This document shows, one piece after another, positions 34,142-44,070 of a stretch of DNA of 64,000 bases. The translations under genes and the position numbers were made by a program. The notes under the pieces are model-generated. The model was not told the DNA's origin, ran no database searches, and saw only the letters and a program-made list of their open reading frames with translations. The first letter of the stretch is position 1. Each line of letters opens with the position of its first letter. The stretch is from Flavobacteriaceae bacterium. GTDB taxonomy: Bacteria > Bacteroidota > Bacteroidia > Flavobacteriales > Flavobacteriaceae. The stretch covers positions 1 to 64,000 of the forward strand of contig WUAI01000010.1 of NCBI GenBank assembly GCA_009827225.1, written 5' to 3'.

Positions 34142-34972
34142 CTACATTTTGTGGGCACTGTAAAAGGCATCCGCATGCTCTTTTACTTTGTACTGAAGTT
34201 GCCGCTCAATAGCCGCTACCACTTCAGGATAAATTACCTGCCCCATCTCGTCACAGTATATTTTTTTGAATTCAGTAGCCAAAACTAAGGTATTTTGGAA
34301 GTTTTTGGTAATAAATTTCAGGAAATATCCATTTCCGAAGAAGGTATCATTGATTTTAGAAGTGGCCTCAATTTCATGTGGAAGTGAAAGTTCGCTCAAT
34401 GATTGCCGCCAGGATTCCACGGATTCACCAAACCGATCGTTATCAATATTTGAGGTTCCAAGATTGATCACCGGAACTTCACGATCCCAGCGTTGCCAGT
34501 TATAACTGTGCATATCGTACACCACAGAAACACCAAACATCTCTTCTATTTTGGATATCAGTGCACGGGTAACATTATAAAAATTGTTGTGTTTACTGAG
34601 GCTCTTTGCATGTTGTTCTGCGGAAAGTTTCTCCCGCCATAGCTTCTTTCCCCATGCGTCTTCATAAATAGCGTTATCCGGATCGCGATTGAGGTCGTAT
34701 TCAAAGCGACTATCACAACCGGCGATTACAATCGGATGGGTTTTCACCATTTCCTTGGTACAGGGATCTTCCTCAAACCAACGGTCGTATTCCGAATGCA
34801 AACAATTATCCCACAACTCCTTGCGAAACTGGTGCCCGTCATGCACAGCACCGCACACATAAGGCACATAATCATCGATTTTTAAGGTAAATGAATAATC
34901 TTCTGCCACTGCCTCAAAAGTGGCTTCCTTCTCAATAAGAGATATGATTTCTGAAATAGGAAGTCTTTGCAT
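34142..34972 (-). CDS. N-formylglutamate amidohydrolase-family protein
   Basis: The 276-residue product has FGase-family landmarks: C-G-A-V-H-D-G-H-Q-F near residue 40, I-A-G-C-D-S-R-F-E-Y-D-L-N-R, and V-V-Y-D-M-H-S-Y-N-W. The conserved His/Asp/Glu/Arg resemble the zinc amidase site. It is not beside histidine-degradation genes, so a HutG role is unlikely. It lies between an ATP-grasp ligase (12 bases upstream) and the DUF1704 peptidase (1 base downstream), pointing to cleavage of an amide made by that ligase. Confidence 0.85.
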   Translation of the reverse strand: MQRLPISEIISLIEKEATFEAVAEDYSFTLKIDDYVPYVCGAVHDGHQFRKELWDNCLHSEYDRWFEEDPCTKEMVKTHPIVIAGCDSRFEYDLNRDPDNAIYEDAWGKKLWREKLSAEQHAKSLSKHNNFYNVTRALISKIEEMFGVSVVYDMHSYNWQRWDREVPVINLGTSNIDNDRFGESVESWRQSLSELSLPHEIEATSKINDTFFGNGYFLKFITKNFQNTLVLATEFKKIYCDEMGQVIYPEVVAAIERQLQYKVKEHADAFYSAHKM

Positions 34973-34984
34973 GAATCGATTAAC

Positions 34985-36013
34985 TTAAGCGTCGCTAACG
35001 TGCTTACGTAATTTCTGGCGTCGTTCAAATGCAGTTACCCGTTCTTCAACCTTGTCTTCTACAAAATCGATGACCTTTTCCTGGACACGGGTCTTATAAA
35101 CTTTGTTCATATAAGTGATTCCTCCCGGAGACATTACATTAACTTCAACAAGCATACCGCCGATGACATCGATCCCTACAAAATAGAGTCCGTCTTTAAC
35201 CAGTTTAAGCCCAATACGGCGACACAATTCTTTCTCTGCCTTGGTTAAATGATGCTTTTGAACAGTTCCTCCTGCCGTGACGTTAGAACGGTGATCTTCC
35301 TCTCCGGGCACACGGCGCATGGCGCCAATTGGCATTCCGTTTAGCATTAGAATTCTTACATCTCCCTGATCCGCACCTTCTATATAATCCTGTAGGATCA
35401 CATAATTTGAGGTTCCGTCTTTATTGTCGATATAAAAATCCAACAAAGAATTGATACTCTTCATCGCACTTTTCTCGATGAGGATCACCCCAGAGCCACC
35501 GAAACCGTTCAAGGGTTTCAGGATCATTCTTTCCGGTCCTTCTTTGATGGTTTTCTTTAGATAATCCTTGTTCTTGGTGACATGAGTGCGTGGAATGATC
35601 TCATTGCGCTCATCTTCAAACACCGCAGTATACAGTTTGTTATTCGCCCGGCGAATGCCGTCAAGGTCATTCATAATAAAGACATCGTCCTTTACACTAT
35701 CCAGGAAATTGAGCATGATCATATCCAATGGCGGATTGCTCCTGAGAATGATCACATCAAAACCTGCCAGGGGTAACATTTCATCGTAGAATTCCGATTT
35801 GGAGTGAAAAGACTTCAGGTTGTTAGAGATTTTCTCGGCGCGTTTCAAACATCTGCAAAAAGCATAGGCAACACTGTCCCTTATGGTTAAATTGGCCGGT
35901 GTGGTGATGGCAATACCGTGTTTTCTCTTCGCAAATTCCTGGATCATTGCTAGTGTGGAATCATTTTCAGCATCCATCTCCTCCCAGGGATACATTATAA
36001 AGCAAACATTCAT
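34985..36013 (-). CDS. Glutathione synthetase-like ATP-grasp ligase
   Basis: The 342-residue product has the GshB-type ATP-grasp layout: L-R-S-N-P-P-L-D in the N-terminal part, P-L-N-G-F-G-G-S-G-V (ATP-binding small loop, about 170-179), R-x-x-x-x-G-E-x-D, and V-E-V-N-V-M-S-P-G-G (metal-binding, about 288-297). It joins a carboxylate to an amine with ATP. The window encodes bacillithiol synthesis (bshA) and shows no gshA, so the product is probably not glutathione. It is first gene of the cassette, with a -7 element upstream. Substrate unknown. Confidence 0.88.
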   Translation of the reverse strand: MNVCFIMYPWEEMDAENDSTLAMIQEFAKRKHGIAITTPANLTIRDSVAYAFCRCLKRAEKISNNLKSFHSKSEFYDEMLPLAGFDVIILRSNPPLDMIMLNFLDSVKDDVFIMNDLDGIRRANNKLYTAVFEDERNEIIPRTHVTKNKDYLKKTIKEGPERMILKPLNGFGGSGVILIEKSAMKSINSLLDFYIDNKDGTSNYVILQDYIEGADQGDVRILMLNGMPIGAMRRVPGEEDHRSNVTAGGTVQKHHLTKAEKELCRRIGLKLVKDGLYFVGIDVIGGMLVEVNVMSPGGITYMNKVYKTRVQEKVIDFVEDKVEERVTAFERRQKLRKHVSDA

Positions 36014-36058
36014 AGCTGGTTGGTTTATTGAAAATAAATATAGTAAAATTTGGCCTCC

Positions 36059-36066
36059 AAATGTAA
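36059..36066 (-). promoter_or_regulatory. Bacteroidota -7 element (TACATTTG) for the ATP-grasp cassette
   Basis: Exact TAnnTTTG match on the minus strand, 45 bases before ATG 36013, in the 228-base divergent gap to the MscS gene. Confidence 0.5.
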
Positions 36067-36241
36067 TTTTTTGGCGAAGGTATTAATTACATCTAACAAC
36101 TGTCATGTTGATCGACATCTATTCTAAACTCGGACAAGCAGTTTATCGATAACACAGCTGATTTTGGTCGAAAATAACGCGAACTTAAATTATAATCAGT
36201 TGGGATTTACTAATTTCAATTTTTCGATAAAAACACAAACT

Positions 36242-37054
36242 ATGGACTATCAAAAATGGATTGACAAAGGGATCGAATTGGGATCCGAATATGGTATAAA
36301 AGTGCTTGCGGCCATTGTAATATGGATCGTGGGTTCCTGGATTATTGGTAAGATCACGAAGATCGCAGGCAAAGGAATGGACAAAGCCAATTATGAAATA
36401 AGCCTTCAAAAATTCTTGAAGAATCTCATCAGTTGGACGTTGAAAGTGCTTCTTATCCTGGCCATTTTGAGTAAACTTGGGGTTGAAACCACCTCTTTTG
36501 CCGCCATTCTGGCCGCTGCTGGTTTAGCCGTGGGTCTGGCATTGCAGGGATCTCTGTCAAATTTTGCAGGTGGCGTACTTCTTATGATCTTCAAACCTTA
36601 TAAGATAGGAGATTTGATTGAGGCCCAGGGAGAATTAGGTAACGTTAAAGAAATTGAGATCTTCACCACCAAGCTTGTCACACCGGAGAATAAGCTGGTT
36701 ATTATTCCGAATGGTGCTATTTCTAATGGAAATATTACCAATTATACTGCGGAAGGGATCATCAAAGTGTTCCACACCATTGGTGTTTCATACGATGCCA
36801 ATATTAAGCAAACCAAGGATGTATTGATGAATGTCCTTACTTCCCAGGAGAAAGTATTACAAGACCCGCCTCCTATGGTTGAAGTGGCTGCCCTTGGGGA
36901 GAGTTCCGTGGATTTTGCCGTTCGACCGGCGGTAAAACCGGAACATTACTGGGATGTATACTTCGATACGCTAGAAAAGGCTAAAAATGCATTAGACGAT
37001 GCCGGTATCGAGATTCCATACCCACACAGCGTGGAAATTCAAAAGCAAGGATAA
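36242..37054 (+). CDS. Small-conductance mechanosensitive channel (MscS)
   Basis: The 270-residue product is of MscS size with three N-terminal transmembrane segments. TM3 has the Gly/Ala-rich packing motif A-A-A-G-L-A-V-G-L-A-L-Q-G-S-L-S-N-F-A-G. The beta domain (D-L-I-E-A-Q-G-E-L-G-x-V-K-E-I) and the alpha/beta cage follow. It releases solutes on hypo-osmotic shock. The frame opens at 36164, but ATG 36242 gives the expected short N-terminus. A bidirectional terminator follows the stop. Confidence 0.92.
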   Translation: MDYQKWIDKGIELGSEYGIKVLAAIVIWIVGSWIIGKITKIAGKGMDKANYEISLQKFLKNLISWTLKVLLILAILSKLGVETTSFAAILAAAGLAVGLALQGSLSNFAGGVLLMIFKPYKIGDLIEAQGELGNVKEIEIFTTKLVTPENKLVIIPNGAISNGNITNYTAEGIIKVFHTIGVSYDANIKQTKDVLMNVLTSQEKVLQDPPPMVEVAALGESSVDFAVRPAVKPEHYWDVYFDTLEKAKNALDDAGIEIPYPHSVEIQKQG

Positions 37055-37075
37055 AACCAAATGAATGTTAATTAA

Positions 37076-37099
37076 AAAAGCCGCTTCTCAGCGGCTTTT
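37076..37099. terminator. Bidirectional intrinsic terminator
   Basis: Perfect inverted repeat AAAAGCCGCT/AGCGGCTTTT with a TCTC loop, A-rich on the left and T-rich on the right. It lies between the convergent mscS and symporter genes and should stop transcription from both sides. Confidence 0.9.
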
Positions 37100-37102
37100 C
37101 TT

Positions 37103-38428
37103 TTATTTTACTTCCTCGTAATGATCGTCCCAATCTTCCACTCGTGGAGGTCCGATCTTTCCAACCGATTTCGCCACCAACATCGAAACAGTAGCATCAC
37201 CGGTTACGTTGATCACCGTTCTGCACATATCCAATGGCCGGTCCACAGCGAAAATAAGTGCCAGTCCTATCGCCAGTTTATCGGATGGGAACCCGATAGA
37301 TTCCAAAACGATCACCAGCATAACCATTCCGGCTCCTGGTACAGCTGCAGAGCCAATCGACGCCAATAAAGCCGTTAGTACAATCGTTAGTTGATCGGAA
37401 AAACTCAAGTCGAAGCCTAACGCCTGCGAAATAAAGACGGCCGCAACCCCCTGGTACAAACTGGTACCATCCATATTGATGGTCGCTCCTACAGGAAGTA
37501 CGAAACTCGATACTTCCTTATCAACTCCGATATGCTCTTCTACCCTTTCCATGGTTACAGGTAAGGTCGCTGCACTCGAACTGGTAGAGAATGCCAATAG
37601 TTGCGCCGGACTTATTTGCTTCAGAAACCAAAACGGATTCTTCTTCACATAGCTTCCAACGATCAATAGATAGAATACCACCATAATTGCCAGGCCTAAA
37701 ACAACTACCCCAGAATATTTCAGCAATGCCAATAACAGATCAGGATCACCTGAGCTAACTACGACATTCGCAAGCAGTGCGAATACGGCGTACGGCGCTA
37801 TCAACATAATAAGGTCCACCATCTTGAGTACGACAAAATTGAGGGAATCAAAAAATCGTTTTAGTGGTTTGGCCCGTTCTTCTCCAATTAGCAGCATAGC
37901 GATGGCAAATAGAATGGTGAAAAATATCACTTGTAACATCAAGCCATTATTACTGAACGCATTGAAGGCATTATCCGGAACCATGTCCACCAGGAACTGA
38001 AGGGGGCCACTGCTTTTCTGCCTACCAGCTTCTACTATTTTGGACTGTACCCCACTGTCCTGTGAATAAGTTTCAGTGAGTGTCGCTATGGTTTCTTCGG
38101 AAATCCCATCTCCCGGCTGTAAAGCGTTCACCAACATTAACCCAATGCTAATCGCAACCACGGTGGTTCCGATATAGGTGACCATCGTACGCAGACCGAT
38201 ATCCCTGAATTTTGAAATATCTTTTAGATCAGAAATACCTTTGATCAATGATGCGAGGATAAGCGGAATCGCAATCAATTTCAGCATTTTAACGAAAATG
38301 GTACCCACAGGATTGATCCAGTCGCCCACAAATTTTTGGCCGCCATCAACTCCGGTCATAATAAAACCGAAAACAATACCCAGCACCATTCCAATAAGAA
38401 TTTGCCAATGTAGTTCTAGTTTCCTCAT
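37103..38428 (-). CDS. Dicarboxylate/amino acid:cation symporter (GltP/GltT type)
   Basis: The 441-residue inner-membrane protein has about eight transmembrane helices and the re-entrant serine-rich loop A-F-S-T-S-S-S-A-A-T-L-P (near 276-287). It also has N-M-D-G-T-S-L-Y (cation/substrate site) and the P-G-A-G loop, with substrate-binding D-R-x-x-D-M-C-R-T-x-x-N-V-T-G-D near the end. It imports glutamate/aspartate or C4-dicarboxylates with Na+ or H+. It lies 15 bases downstream of aroC on the same strand. Confidence 0.93.
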   Translation of the reverse strand: MRKLELHWQILIGMVLGIVFGFIMTGVDGGQKFVGDWINPVGTIFVKMLKLIAIPLILASLIKGISDLKDISKFRDIGLRTMVTYIGTTVVAISIGLMLVNALQPGDGISEETIATLTETYSQDSGVQSKIVEAGRQKSSGPLQFLVDMVPDNAFNAFSNNGLMLQVIFFTILFAIAMLLIGEERAKPLKRFFDSLNFVVLKMVDLIMLIAPYAVFALLANVVVSSGDPDLLLALLKYSGVVVLGLAIMVVFYLLIVGSYVKKNPFWFLKQISPAQLLAFSTSSSAATLPVTMERVEEHIGVDKEVSSFVLPVGATINMDGTSLYQGVAAVFISQALGFDLSFSDQLTIVLTALLASIGSAAVPGAGMVMLVIVLESIGFPSDKLAIGLALIFAVDRPLDMCRTVINVTGDATVSMLVAKSVGKIGPPRVEDWDDHYEEVK

Positions 38429-38443
38429 ATAGTTAGTTGTGAA

Positions 38444-39508
38444 TTACAGTTTTGATACTTTGTTCAATAGCCAGAAGTCGGCCAACACCAGGGCTGCCAT
38501 TGCCTCCACGATCGGTACGGCTCTAGGAACCACACAGGGATCGTGTCTTCCTTTACCCTGCATTTCGGTAGTTTCACCTTCTTTGGTGATGGTCTCCTGC
38601 TTTTGCATGATAGTCGCTACCGGCTTGAAAGCCACATTAAAATAAATGTCCTGGCCATTGGAGATTCCACCCTGAACACCACCGCTATGATTGGTTTGAG
38701 TGGTTCCGTCTGCATTAAAGATGTCGTTATGTTCACTTCCCTTCAACCGCGTTCCGTCAAATCCGCTGCCGTATTCAAATCCTTTCACCGCATTAATCGA
38801 TAGCATCGCCTTGCCTAATTCGGCGTGCAGCTTATCAAATACGGGCTCTCCGAGTCCGATAGGAACGTTCTCAACCACACAGGTGATCACACCTCCGATG
38901 GTATCTCCTTGCTTGCGGATTTCTTTTATATAAGCTTCCATTTTGTGGGCCATATCAGAATCGGCAGTTCGAACAGGATTACGTTCAATTTCAGAAAAAT
39001 CAAGTTCCTTATAATGCGTTGTGAGTTCCATATCACCTACCGCCGATACATACGCTGTAATCTTAATATCTCCCAGAAGTTGTTTTGCCAAAGCTCCAGC
39101 CACCACTCTACAAGCGGTCTCTCTTGCGGAGGAACGGCCTCCTCCACGGTAATCCCGAATACCATATTTCTTATCATAGGTGTAATCCGCGTGAGATGGT
39201 CGGTAAGTATCTTTGATGTGCGAATAGTCTTTGGACTTCTGATTGGTATTCTGAATCACAAAGCCAATCGGAGTTCCAGTGGTTTTCCCTTCGAATATGC
39301 CTGACAGAAATGTAACCGAATCCGGTTCTTTCCTTTGAGTAACAATCGCAGACTGGCCCGGTTTACGTCGTTGCATCTCCAAATCGATGGCTTCCATATC
39401 TACTTCCAATCCTGCCGGACAACCGTCTATGATACCGCCAATAGCTTCTCCATGTGACTCACCAAATGTGGTTAGATTATAAATTTTTCCGAAGCTATTA
39501 CCTGCCAT
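38444..39508 (-). CDS. aroC: Chorismate synthase
   Basis: The last shikimate-pathway step: EPSP to chorismate, using reduced FMN. The 354-residue product has the signatures G-E-S-H-G-x-A-I-G (12-20), G-x-x-S-A-R-E-T (Ser/Arg active-site block near 130-137) and [10 protein letters not shown] (near 279-288). Length and motifs match bacterial AroC. A -7 element lies 15-22 bases before the ATG. The following symporter gene may be co-transcribed. Confidence 0.97.
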   Translation of the reverse strand: MAGNSFGKIYNLTTFGESHGEAIGGIIDGCPAGLEVDMEAIDLEMQRRKPGQSAIVTQRKEPDSVTFLSGIFEGKTTGTPIGFVIQNTNQKSKDYSHIKDTYRPSHADYTYDKKYGIRDYRGGGRSSARETACRVVAGALAKQLLGDIKITAYVSAVGDMELTTHYKELDFSEIERNPVRTADSDMAHKMEAYIKEIRKQGDTIGGVITCVVENVPIGLGEPVFDKLHAELGKAMLSINAVKGFEYGSGFDGTRLKGSEHNDIFNADGTTQTNHSGGVQGGISNGQDIYFNVAFKPVATIMQKQETITKEGETTEMQGKGRHDPCVVPRAVPIVEAMAALVLADFWLLNKVSKL

Positions 39509-39522
39509 ACGCTGCTTTTCAA

Positions 39523-39530
39523 CAAATGTA
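39523..39530 (-). promoter_or_regulatory. Bacteroidota -7 element (TACATTTG) for aroC
   Basis: Exact TAnnTTTG match on the minus strand, 14 bases before ATG 39508; the transcript leader would be very short. Confidence 0.4.
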
Positions 39531-39625
39531 ATCGATAGTATCGAATTAAAAAATATTCGCCAAATTAAACTTTCATTAACACAAAAGTTACTGCTCTAAC
39601 ATTATGATTAATAATCGATAACTCC

Positions 39626-40513
39626 ATGTTAACATCTGCACCTACCTTTTTTAGGTTCTTTGTATCATATACTAAGGCTTTGAAACGAAAACTGGAAATT
39701 GTCGTGCTTTCAGACATCCATCTTGGTACTTACGGGTGCCACGCAAAGGAGGTGCTGCAGTACCTGAATTCCGTGAGGCCAGAGAAGCTTATCCTGAATG
39801 GGGATATATTCGACATATGGCAATTCCGAAAACGATATTTTCCAAAATCTCATCTATTGGTCATTAAAAAAATCATTTCCCTGGCCGCTAAAGGCACGAA
39901 AGTGTATTATCTCACTGGGAATCATGATGAGAAACTCCGTAAGTTCAGTGATACCAAAATGGGCAACATCTATATTCTGGACAAGTTGGTGCTAAACATC
40001 GACGGTAAAAAAGCCTGGTTCTTCCATGGAGATGTGTTCGACGCTTCTATTCAACATGCAAAATGGCTTGCCAAATTGGGAGGATGGGGATATGATTTAC
40101 TTATTTTATTCAATCGCCTGGTAAATCTGGTGCTTACCAAAATGGGGCGGGAAAAATACTCTCTTTCGAAGCGGATTAAGAATAGTGTAAAAAGTGCGGT
40201 AAAATTCATCGATAATTTCGAACAGACAGCTATTGAATTGGCCATAGAAAATGAGTTTGATTATGTTGGTTGTGGACATATCCACCAGCCCGTAATCAAG
40301 AAAGTTGCCAACGAACACGGGGAATGCCTTTATCTTAACAGCGGTGACTGGATCGAAAATCTAACCGCGTTGGAATATCAGAATGAAAAATGGTCCTTAT
40401 ATCGTCATCCTTCACACAACAATGTAAAATCACCCGTAAAAACGATTATGGACGAAGAAGACGGATTCCCGGAAATGTTATCGGCTTTCCAATCTCTTAA
40501 AGGATTTAACTAG
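39626..40513 (+). CDS. LpxH-like UDP-2,3-diacylglucosamine hydrolase
   Basis: A calcineurin-type phosphoesterase that would make lipid X in lipid A synthesis. The 295-residue product has the metal motifs D-I-H-L-G (about 30-34), G-D-I-F-D (about 59-63), G-N-H-D (near 98) and C-G-H-I-H-Q near 218-222. It is longer than E. coli LpxH (240), like other Bacteroidota members, and could also be an LpxH-like phosphoesterase with another substrate. The stop codon lies one base from that of the convergent gene. Confidence 0.83.
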   Translation: MLTSAPTFFRFFVSYTKALKRKLEIVVLSDIHLGTYGCHAKEVLQYLNSVRPEKLILNGDIFDIWQFRKRYFPKSHLLVIKKIISLAAKGTKVYYLTGNHDEKLRKFSDTKMGNIYILDKLVLNIDGKKAWFFHGDVFDASIQHAKWLAKLGGWGYDLLILFNRLVNLVLTKMGREKYSLSKRIKNSVKSAVKFIDNFEQTAIELAIENEFDYVGCGHIHQPVIKKVANEHGECLYLNSGDWIENLTALEYQNEKWSLYRHPSHNNVKSPVKTIMDEEDGFPEMLSAFQSLKGFN

Positions 40514-40514
40514 A

Positions 40515-43424
40515 TTAATCTGCCAGAGCATTCACCAGAATGGTAACTGGGTGATAGGATTGCCTTCCCGTTCCGTCTTTGATCTGTTCCCTGCAACTAT
40601 AACCGTTAGCCGCTATTATGGTCTCAGGATCACTCTTTCTAACGGCTGGGAATAAACGTAATTCACCTATTTTCATACTAACATCGTAATGCTCCTTCTC
40701 GTAACCAAAGCTTCCCGCCATACCGCAGCAACCGGTATTTAAGATGGTGGGATGATAATTTTCCGGCAGATTGAGAATGTCAAAAGTATGCTTTTGATGA
40801 CTCAGGGCCTTTTGATGGCAATGTGCATGGATTTTAATCTGTTTCGACTCTGTAACGAATTGTGACGAGGTAATTCGACCCTTTTCGGCTTCAGCGGCCA
40901 AAAACTCTTCGATCAGAAACGTATGCTCTGCGATTTTCTTCGCTGATGGCAGATCGCTTGCCAGACGTAAGTACTCATCCCTGAATCCGAGAATCGCAGA
41001 AGGTTCAATCCCAACCAAAGGGGTTTGTGCATCCACTTTCTCCTTCAAATATGCGGTGTTCTCGTCCACCTGAGCTTTTGCCTCCTCCAAAAAACCCTTG
41101 CTTAACAAGGCTCGTGCACTATCCAAATGATGAACTACGCCTACTTTGTAGCCTAGTCCATGAAGTAAATTCAAGGCATCCCATGCCAGATTCAAATCCA
41201 GGTAATTACTGAATTCGTCTATATATAGGAATAAATCATTTTTTCTATCTATCTGATTTATAGTTTTTTGATAACTATTACCGAATGTAATAGTTGAATA
41301 TAATGGAAGTGATCTTTTTTGAGCAATACCACTATATTTTTTTATCCAGCTTGAAAGTATAGGCAGCTTGAACATCCAGTTGGTAAGTTTGGGAAAATTT
41401 GATGCTTTCTTATGATATCTACTGCTTTTGCCAAAGAGGTTATCGGCGCGAGTCCTGCTATTTGACTTATAATACTGGTATTGAAATTCCGCTTTAGCGG
41501 TGGAAATATCCACATTACTGGGGCATTCGCTTCCACAGGCCTTGCAACTGAGGCACAGGTCCAGTGCCTGTTTCAATTCGGAAGAATCAAAACTGCCCTC
41601 CAGGGAACGGTTGTTTAAAACTTCCCTCAATACATTCGCCCTACCACGAGTGCTGTCTTTCTCATTTTTGGTAGCCTGATAACTGGGACACATGGTTCCG
41701 CCTGATACAGCCGTTTTACGACAATCTCCGCTCCCATTACATTTTTCCGCCAGGCGAACAATTCCTTCGGAATCACTGAAATCCATTAGAGTCTCTATTT
41801 CCGGTGTTGGCAGATCTTGTTCATTTCTGAAAGACTTGTCCATGGGCCATGCATCGGTAATCTTCCCCGGATTAAATATGTTATTAGGATCAAAAAGAGC
41901 TTTTATCCTCTTTAATAATTCAAAATTCTTCGCTCCTATTTGTTGTTCAAGGAATTCAGCTCTAACGATTCCGTCCCCGTGTTCCCCGGAAAATGAACCT
42001 TTGTATTTCTTACATAATGTGGCCACTTCAGTCGTAATTTTTCTGAAATAATCCACACCTACTGAAGTCTTTAAGTTCAAAATAGGACGTAAATGCAACT
42101 CTCCGGCACCTGCGTGAGCATAGTAAACGCTTCTTTGATCGTAGCGTTCCATTATTTTTGTGAACTCTCTTATATAGTCCGGTAGATCTTCCAAAGCCAC
42201 AGCAGTATCCTCTATGCAGGCCACTGCTTTGTGATCTCCTACCATATTACCCAGCAGCCCGAGACCGGCTTTCCGAAGCTCCAGGGCCTTCTCTATTTCT
42301 TCATCGTACAATACTGGCCGAGCATAAGAATTACCCGAGCTTTTTAAGGACCCCACCAGTTCTTCCACAGCGGATTCAAGTTTCTGTGGATCATTCTCCT
42401 TGAGTTCAAGCATCAATATCGCCTTGGGTGATCCTTCGATGAAGAACCTGTAAGAATCATACATTTTATTCTGGCTTGTACATTCCAGTATGATATCATC
42501 CATCATTTCACAGGTGTACAACCCATGACTCATGGCAACGTTCACGTCATTCAGACAGGATTCCAGGGTGTTATATTGTGCGATGACCATGGCAGACAGC
42601 GAAGGAGGTAACGGATCGAGCTGCAATGTGATTTGGGTCGTAAAAACCAAAGTGCCTTCACTACCACATAACAGCTTGCTTAAATTAAAAGTGGGGTGAT
42701 CTCCTCCAAAGTGCTCAAAATTGAGCAAGGCATCAACGGCATACCCTGTATTTCTTCTGTGGATCTCTTGCTTCGGAAATTCCTTAATTATTTCGGTTCG
42801 AGTTTCTTCGAGCGATAAATCTTTAGCCAAAGAACGATAGATATCCCCTTCAAGGCTTTGCAATTGGGTTTTGTCTGAAAATTCCTGGTTTGAAAGCTCA
42901 TGGGTCTCTATTACTTCCCCATTCGTCAGAACACCTCGCAGCGAACTCACTTTATCCCTCGTAACGCCATATTGTATCGAGGTGGTTCCGCTGCTGTTGT
43001 TGCCCACCATTCCACCTATCATACATCTGTTGGACGTAGAGGTATTCGGGCCAAAAAATAGTCCGTAAGGTTTTAAATAAGCATTCAACTCATCCCTAAT
43101 CACGCCGGGTTCTACAGTAACGGTCCGATTTTCCTTATCCACTTCCAATATGCGACAGAAATGACGTGAGATGTCAACAATGATACCTTCTCCCACGCAT
43201 TGACCCGCCAGGGAAGTTCCTGCACTTCGAGGAACCAATGATGTATCATTATTACTGGCAAAACGTATTAGTTTTTGAATATCCGATTCCGATTTGGGAA
43301 AAGCGACAGCTAAAGGTATTTTTCTGTAAACAGAGGCATCGGTGGCATACATCATCTGGTGCAGCTGGTCTGTTTCCAGCTCACCATCCAAGGAGTCCTT
43401 TAATTTTTGTAATGCCGACTGCAT
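40515..43424 (-). CDS. FAD- and Fe-S-containing D-2-hydroxyacid dehydrogenase (GlcD-GlcF fusion type)
   Basis: The 969-residue product joins a VAO-type FAD domain (about 1-450: V-P-R-S-A-G-T-S-L-A-G-Q, and G-M-V-G-N-N-S-S-G near 126-134), a FAD-oxidase C-terminal domain with S-G-E-H-G-D-G, a 4Fe-4S ferredoxin part (C-L-S-C-K-A-C-G-S-E-C-P) and CCG-type cysteine-rich modules (N-T-G-C-C-G-M-A-G). This layout is that of membrane-linked D-lactate or D-2-hydroxyglutarate (YdiJ-like) dehydrogenases passing electrons to quinone. The exact hydroxyacid is not decidable by eye. Confidence 0.9.
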   Translation of the reverse strand: MQSALQKLKDSLDGELETDQLHQMMYATDASVYRKIPLAVAFPKSESDIQKLIRFASNNDTSLVPRSAGTSLAGQCVGEGIIVDISRHFCRILEVDKENRTVTVEPGVIRDELNAYLKPYGLFFGPNTSTSNRCMIGGMVGNNSSGTTSIQYGVTRDKVSSLRGVLTNGEVIETHELSNQEFSDKTQLQSLEGDIYRSLAKDLSLEETRTEIIKEFPKQEIHRRNTGYAVDALLNFEHFGGDHPTFNLSKLLCGSEGTLVFTTQITLQLDPLPPSLSAMVIAQYNTLESCLNDVNVAMSHGLYTCEMMDDIILECTSQNKMYDSYRFFIEGSPKAILMLELKENDPQKLESAVEELVGSLKSSGNSYARPVLYDEEIEKALELRKAGLGLLGNMVGDHKAVACIEDTAVALEDLPDYIREFTKIMERYDQRSVYYAHAGAGELHLRPILNLKTSVGVDYFRKITTEVATLCKKYKGSFSGEHGDGIVRAEFLEQQIGAKNFELLKRIKALFDPNNIFNPGKITDAWPMDKSFRNEQDLPTPEIETLMDFSDSEGIVRLAEKCNGSGDCRKTAVSGGTMCPSYQATKNEKDSTRGRANVLREVLNNRSLEGSFDSSELKQALDLCLSCKACGSECPSNVDISTAKAEFQYQYYKSNSRTRADNLFGKSSRYHKKASNFPKLTNWMFKLPILSSWIKKYSGIAQKRSLPLYSTITFGNSYQKTINQIDRKNDLFLYIDEFSNYLDLNLAWDALNLLHGLGYKVGVVHHLDSARALLSKGFLEEAKAQVDENTAYLKEKVDAQTPLVGIEPSAILGFRDEYLRLASDLPSAKKIAEHTFLIEEFLAAEAEKGRITSSQFVTESKQIKIHAHCHQKALSHQKHTFDILNLPENYHPTILNTGCCGMAGSFGYEKEHYDVSMKIGELRLFPAVRKSDPETIIAANGYSCREQIKDGTGRQSYHPVTILVNALAD

Positions 43425-43559
43425 GTTTCAGTAAAGGTAATAAACCCCAAAATGAAACGTAGAACTGCTTGTGAAAAATTATGTGATAATTCATCCAATG
43501 AATGGTATCAACAAATAATATTTCGTTATAAATTCGTTTTAAATACAAACCTGATTATT

Positions 43560-44045
43560 ATGAAAAGACTCCTTTTGATCCCTTTATTCATTATCGCTTT
43601 TACCACTGTTTCTAATGCCCAACGAATATCCAAACACGCTTTGGGGCTTCGGCTGGGCGACAATGACGGTTTTGGAACCGAGGTTAATTATCAACTTGGC
43701 ACTTCTGAAAACAACCGTCTGGAATTTGGGCTCGGATGGCGCAGTAATAACGATTTCAATGCTTTTAAAGCCACCGCGTTGTACCAATGGGTATTTGTTC
43801 TGGATGGAAATCTACAATGGTACGCAGGAGCCGGAGGTGGTGTAGGCAGTATTAATTATGATTCCAGGCTTCCTACCGACCCCGATGATGAAACATTTGC
43901 TTTCGCCGCGGGGAACATTGGAATCGAATACAATTTCGAGATACCATTGCTGTTATCATTGGATTTCAGGCCGGAAATAGGCTTCGGTGATGTGAATGAT
44001 GACTTGGAGTTCGACATTGCACTGGGAATCCGATATCAGTTTTAA
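43560..44045 (+). CDS. Small outer-membrane beta-barrel protein
   Basis: The 161-residue product has a signal peptide (1-20) and then about eight alternating amphipathic strands, ending in R-Y-Q-F with the C-terminal Phe typical of Bam-inserted barrels. The frame opens at 43452, but that extension is cytosolic in character and not conserved-looking, so ATG 43560 is chosen. A terminator follows. It resembles small porin-family/OmpW-like barrels; ligand unknown. Confidence 0.8.
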   Translation: MKRLLLIPLFIIAFTTVSNAQRISKHALGLRLGDNDGFGTEVNYQLGTSENNRLEFGLGWRSNNDFNAFKATALYQWVFVLDGNLQWYAGAGGGVGSINYDSRLPTDPDDETFAFAAGNIGIEYNFEIPLLLSLDFRPEIGFGDVNDDLEFDIALGIRYQF

Positions 44046-44070
44046 GAATTATACTCCAAGTATTATCAAG

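Noticed and set aside
34142-34972. Histidine-degradation enzyme HutG
   Set aside because: No other hut genes are nearby and the neighbours are an ATP-grasp ligase and a metallopeptidase.
34985-36013. True glutathione synthetase (gshB)
   Set aside because: Motifs are GshB-like, but there is no gshA here and bshA indicates bacillithiol; kept as ATP-grasp ligase of unknown substrate.
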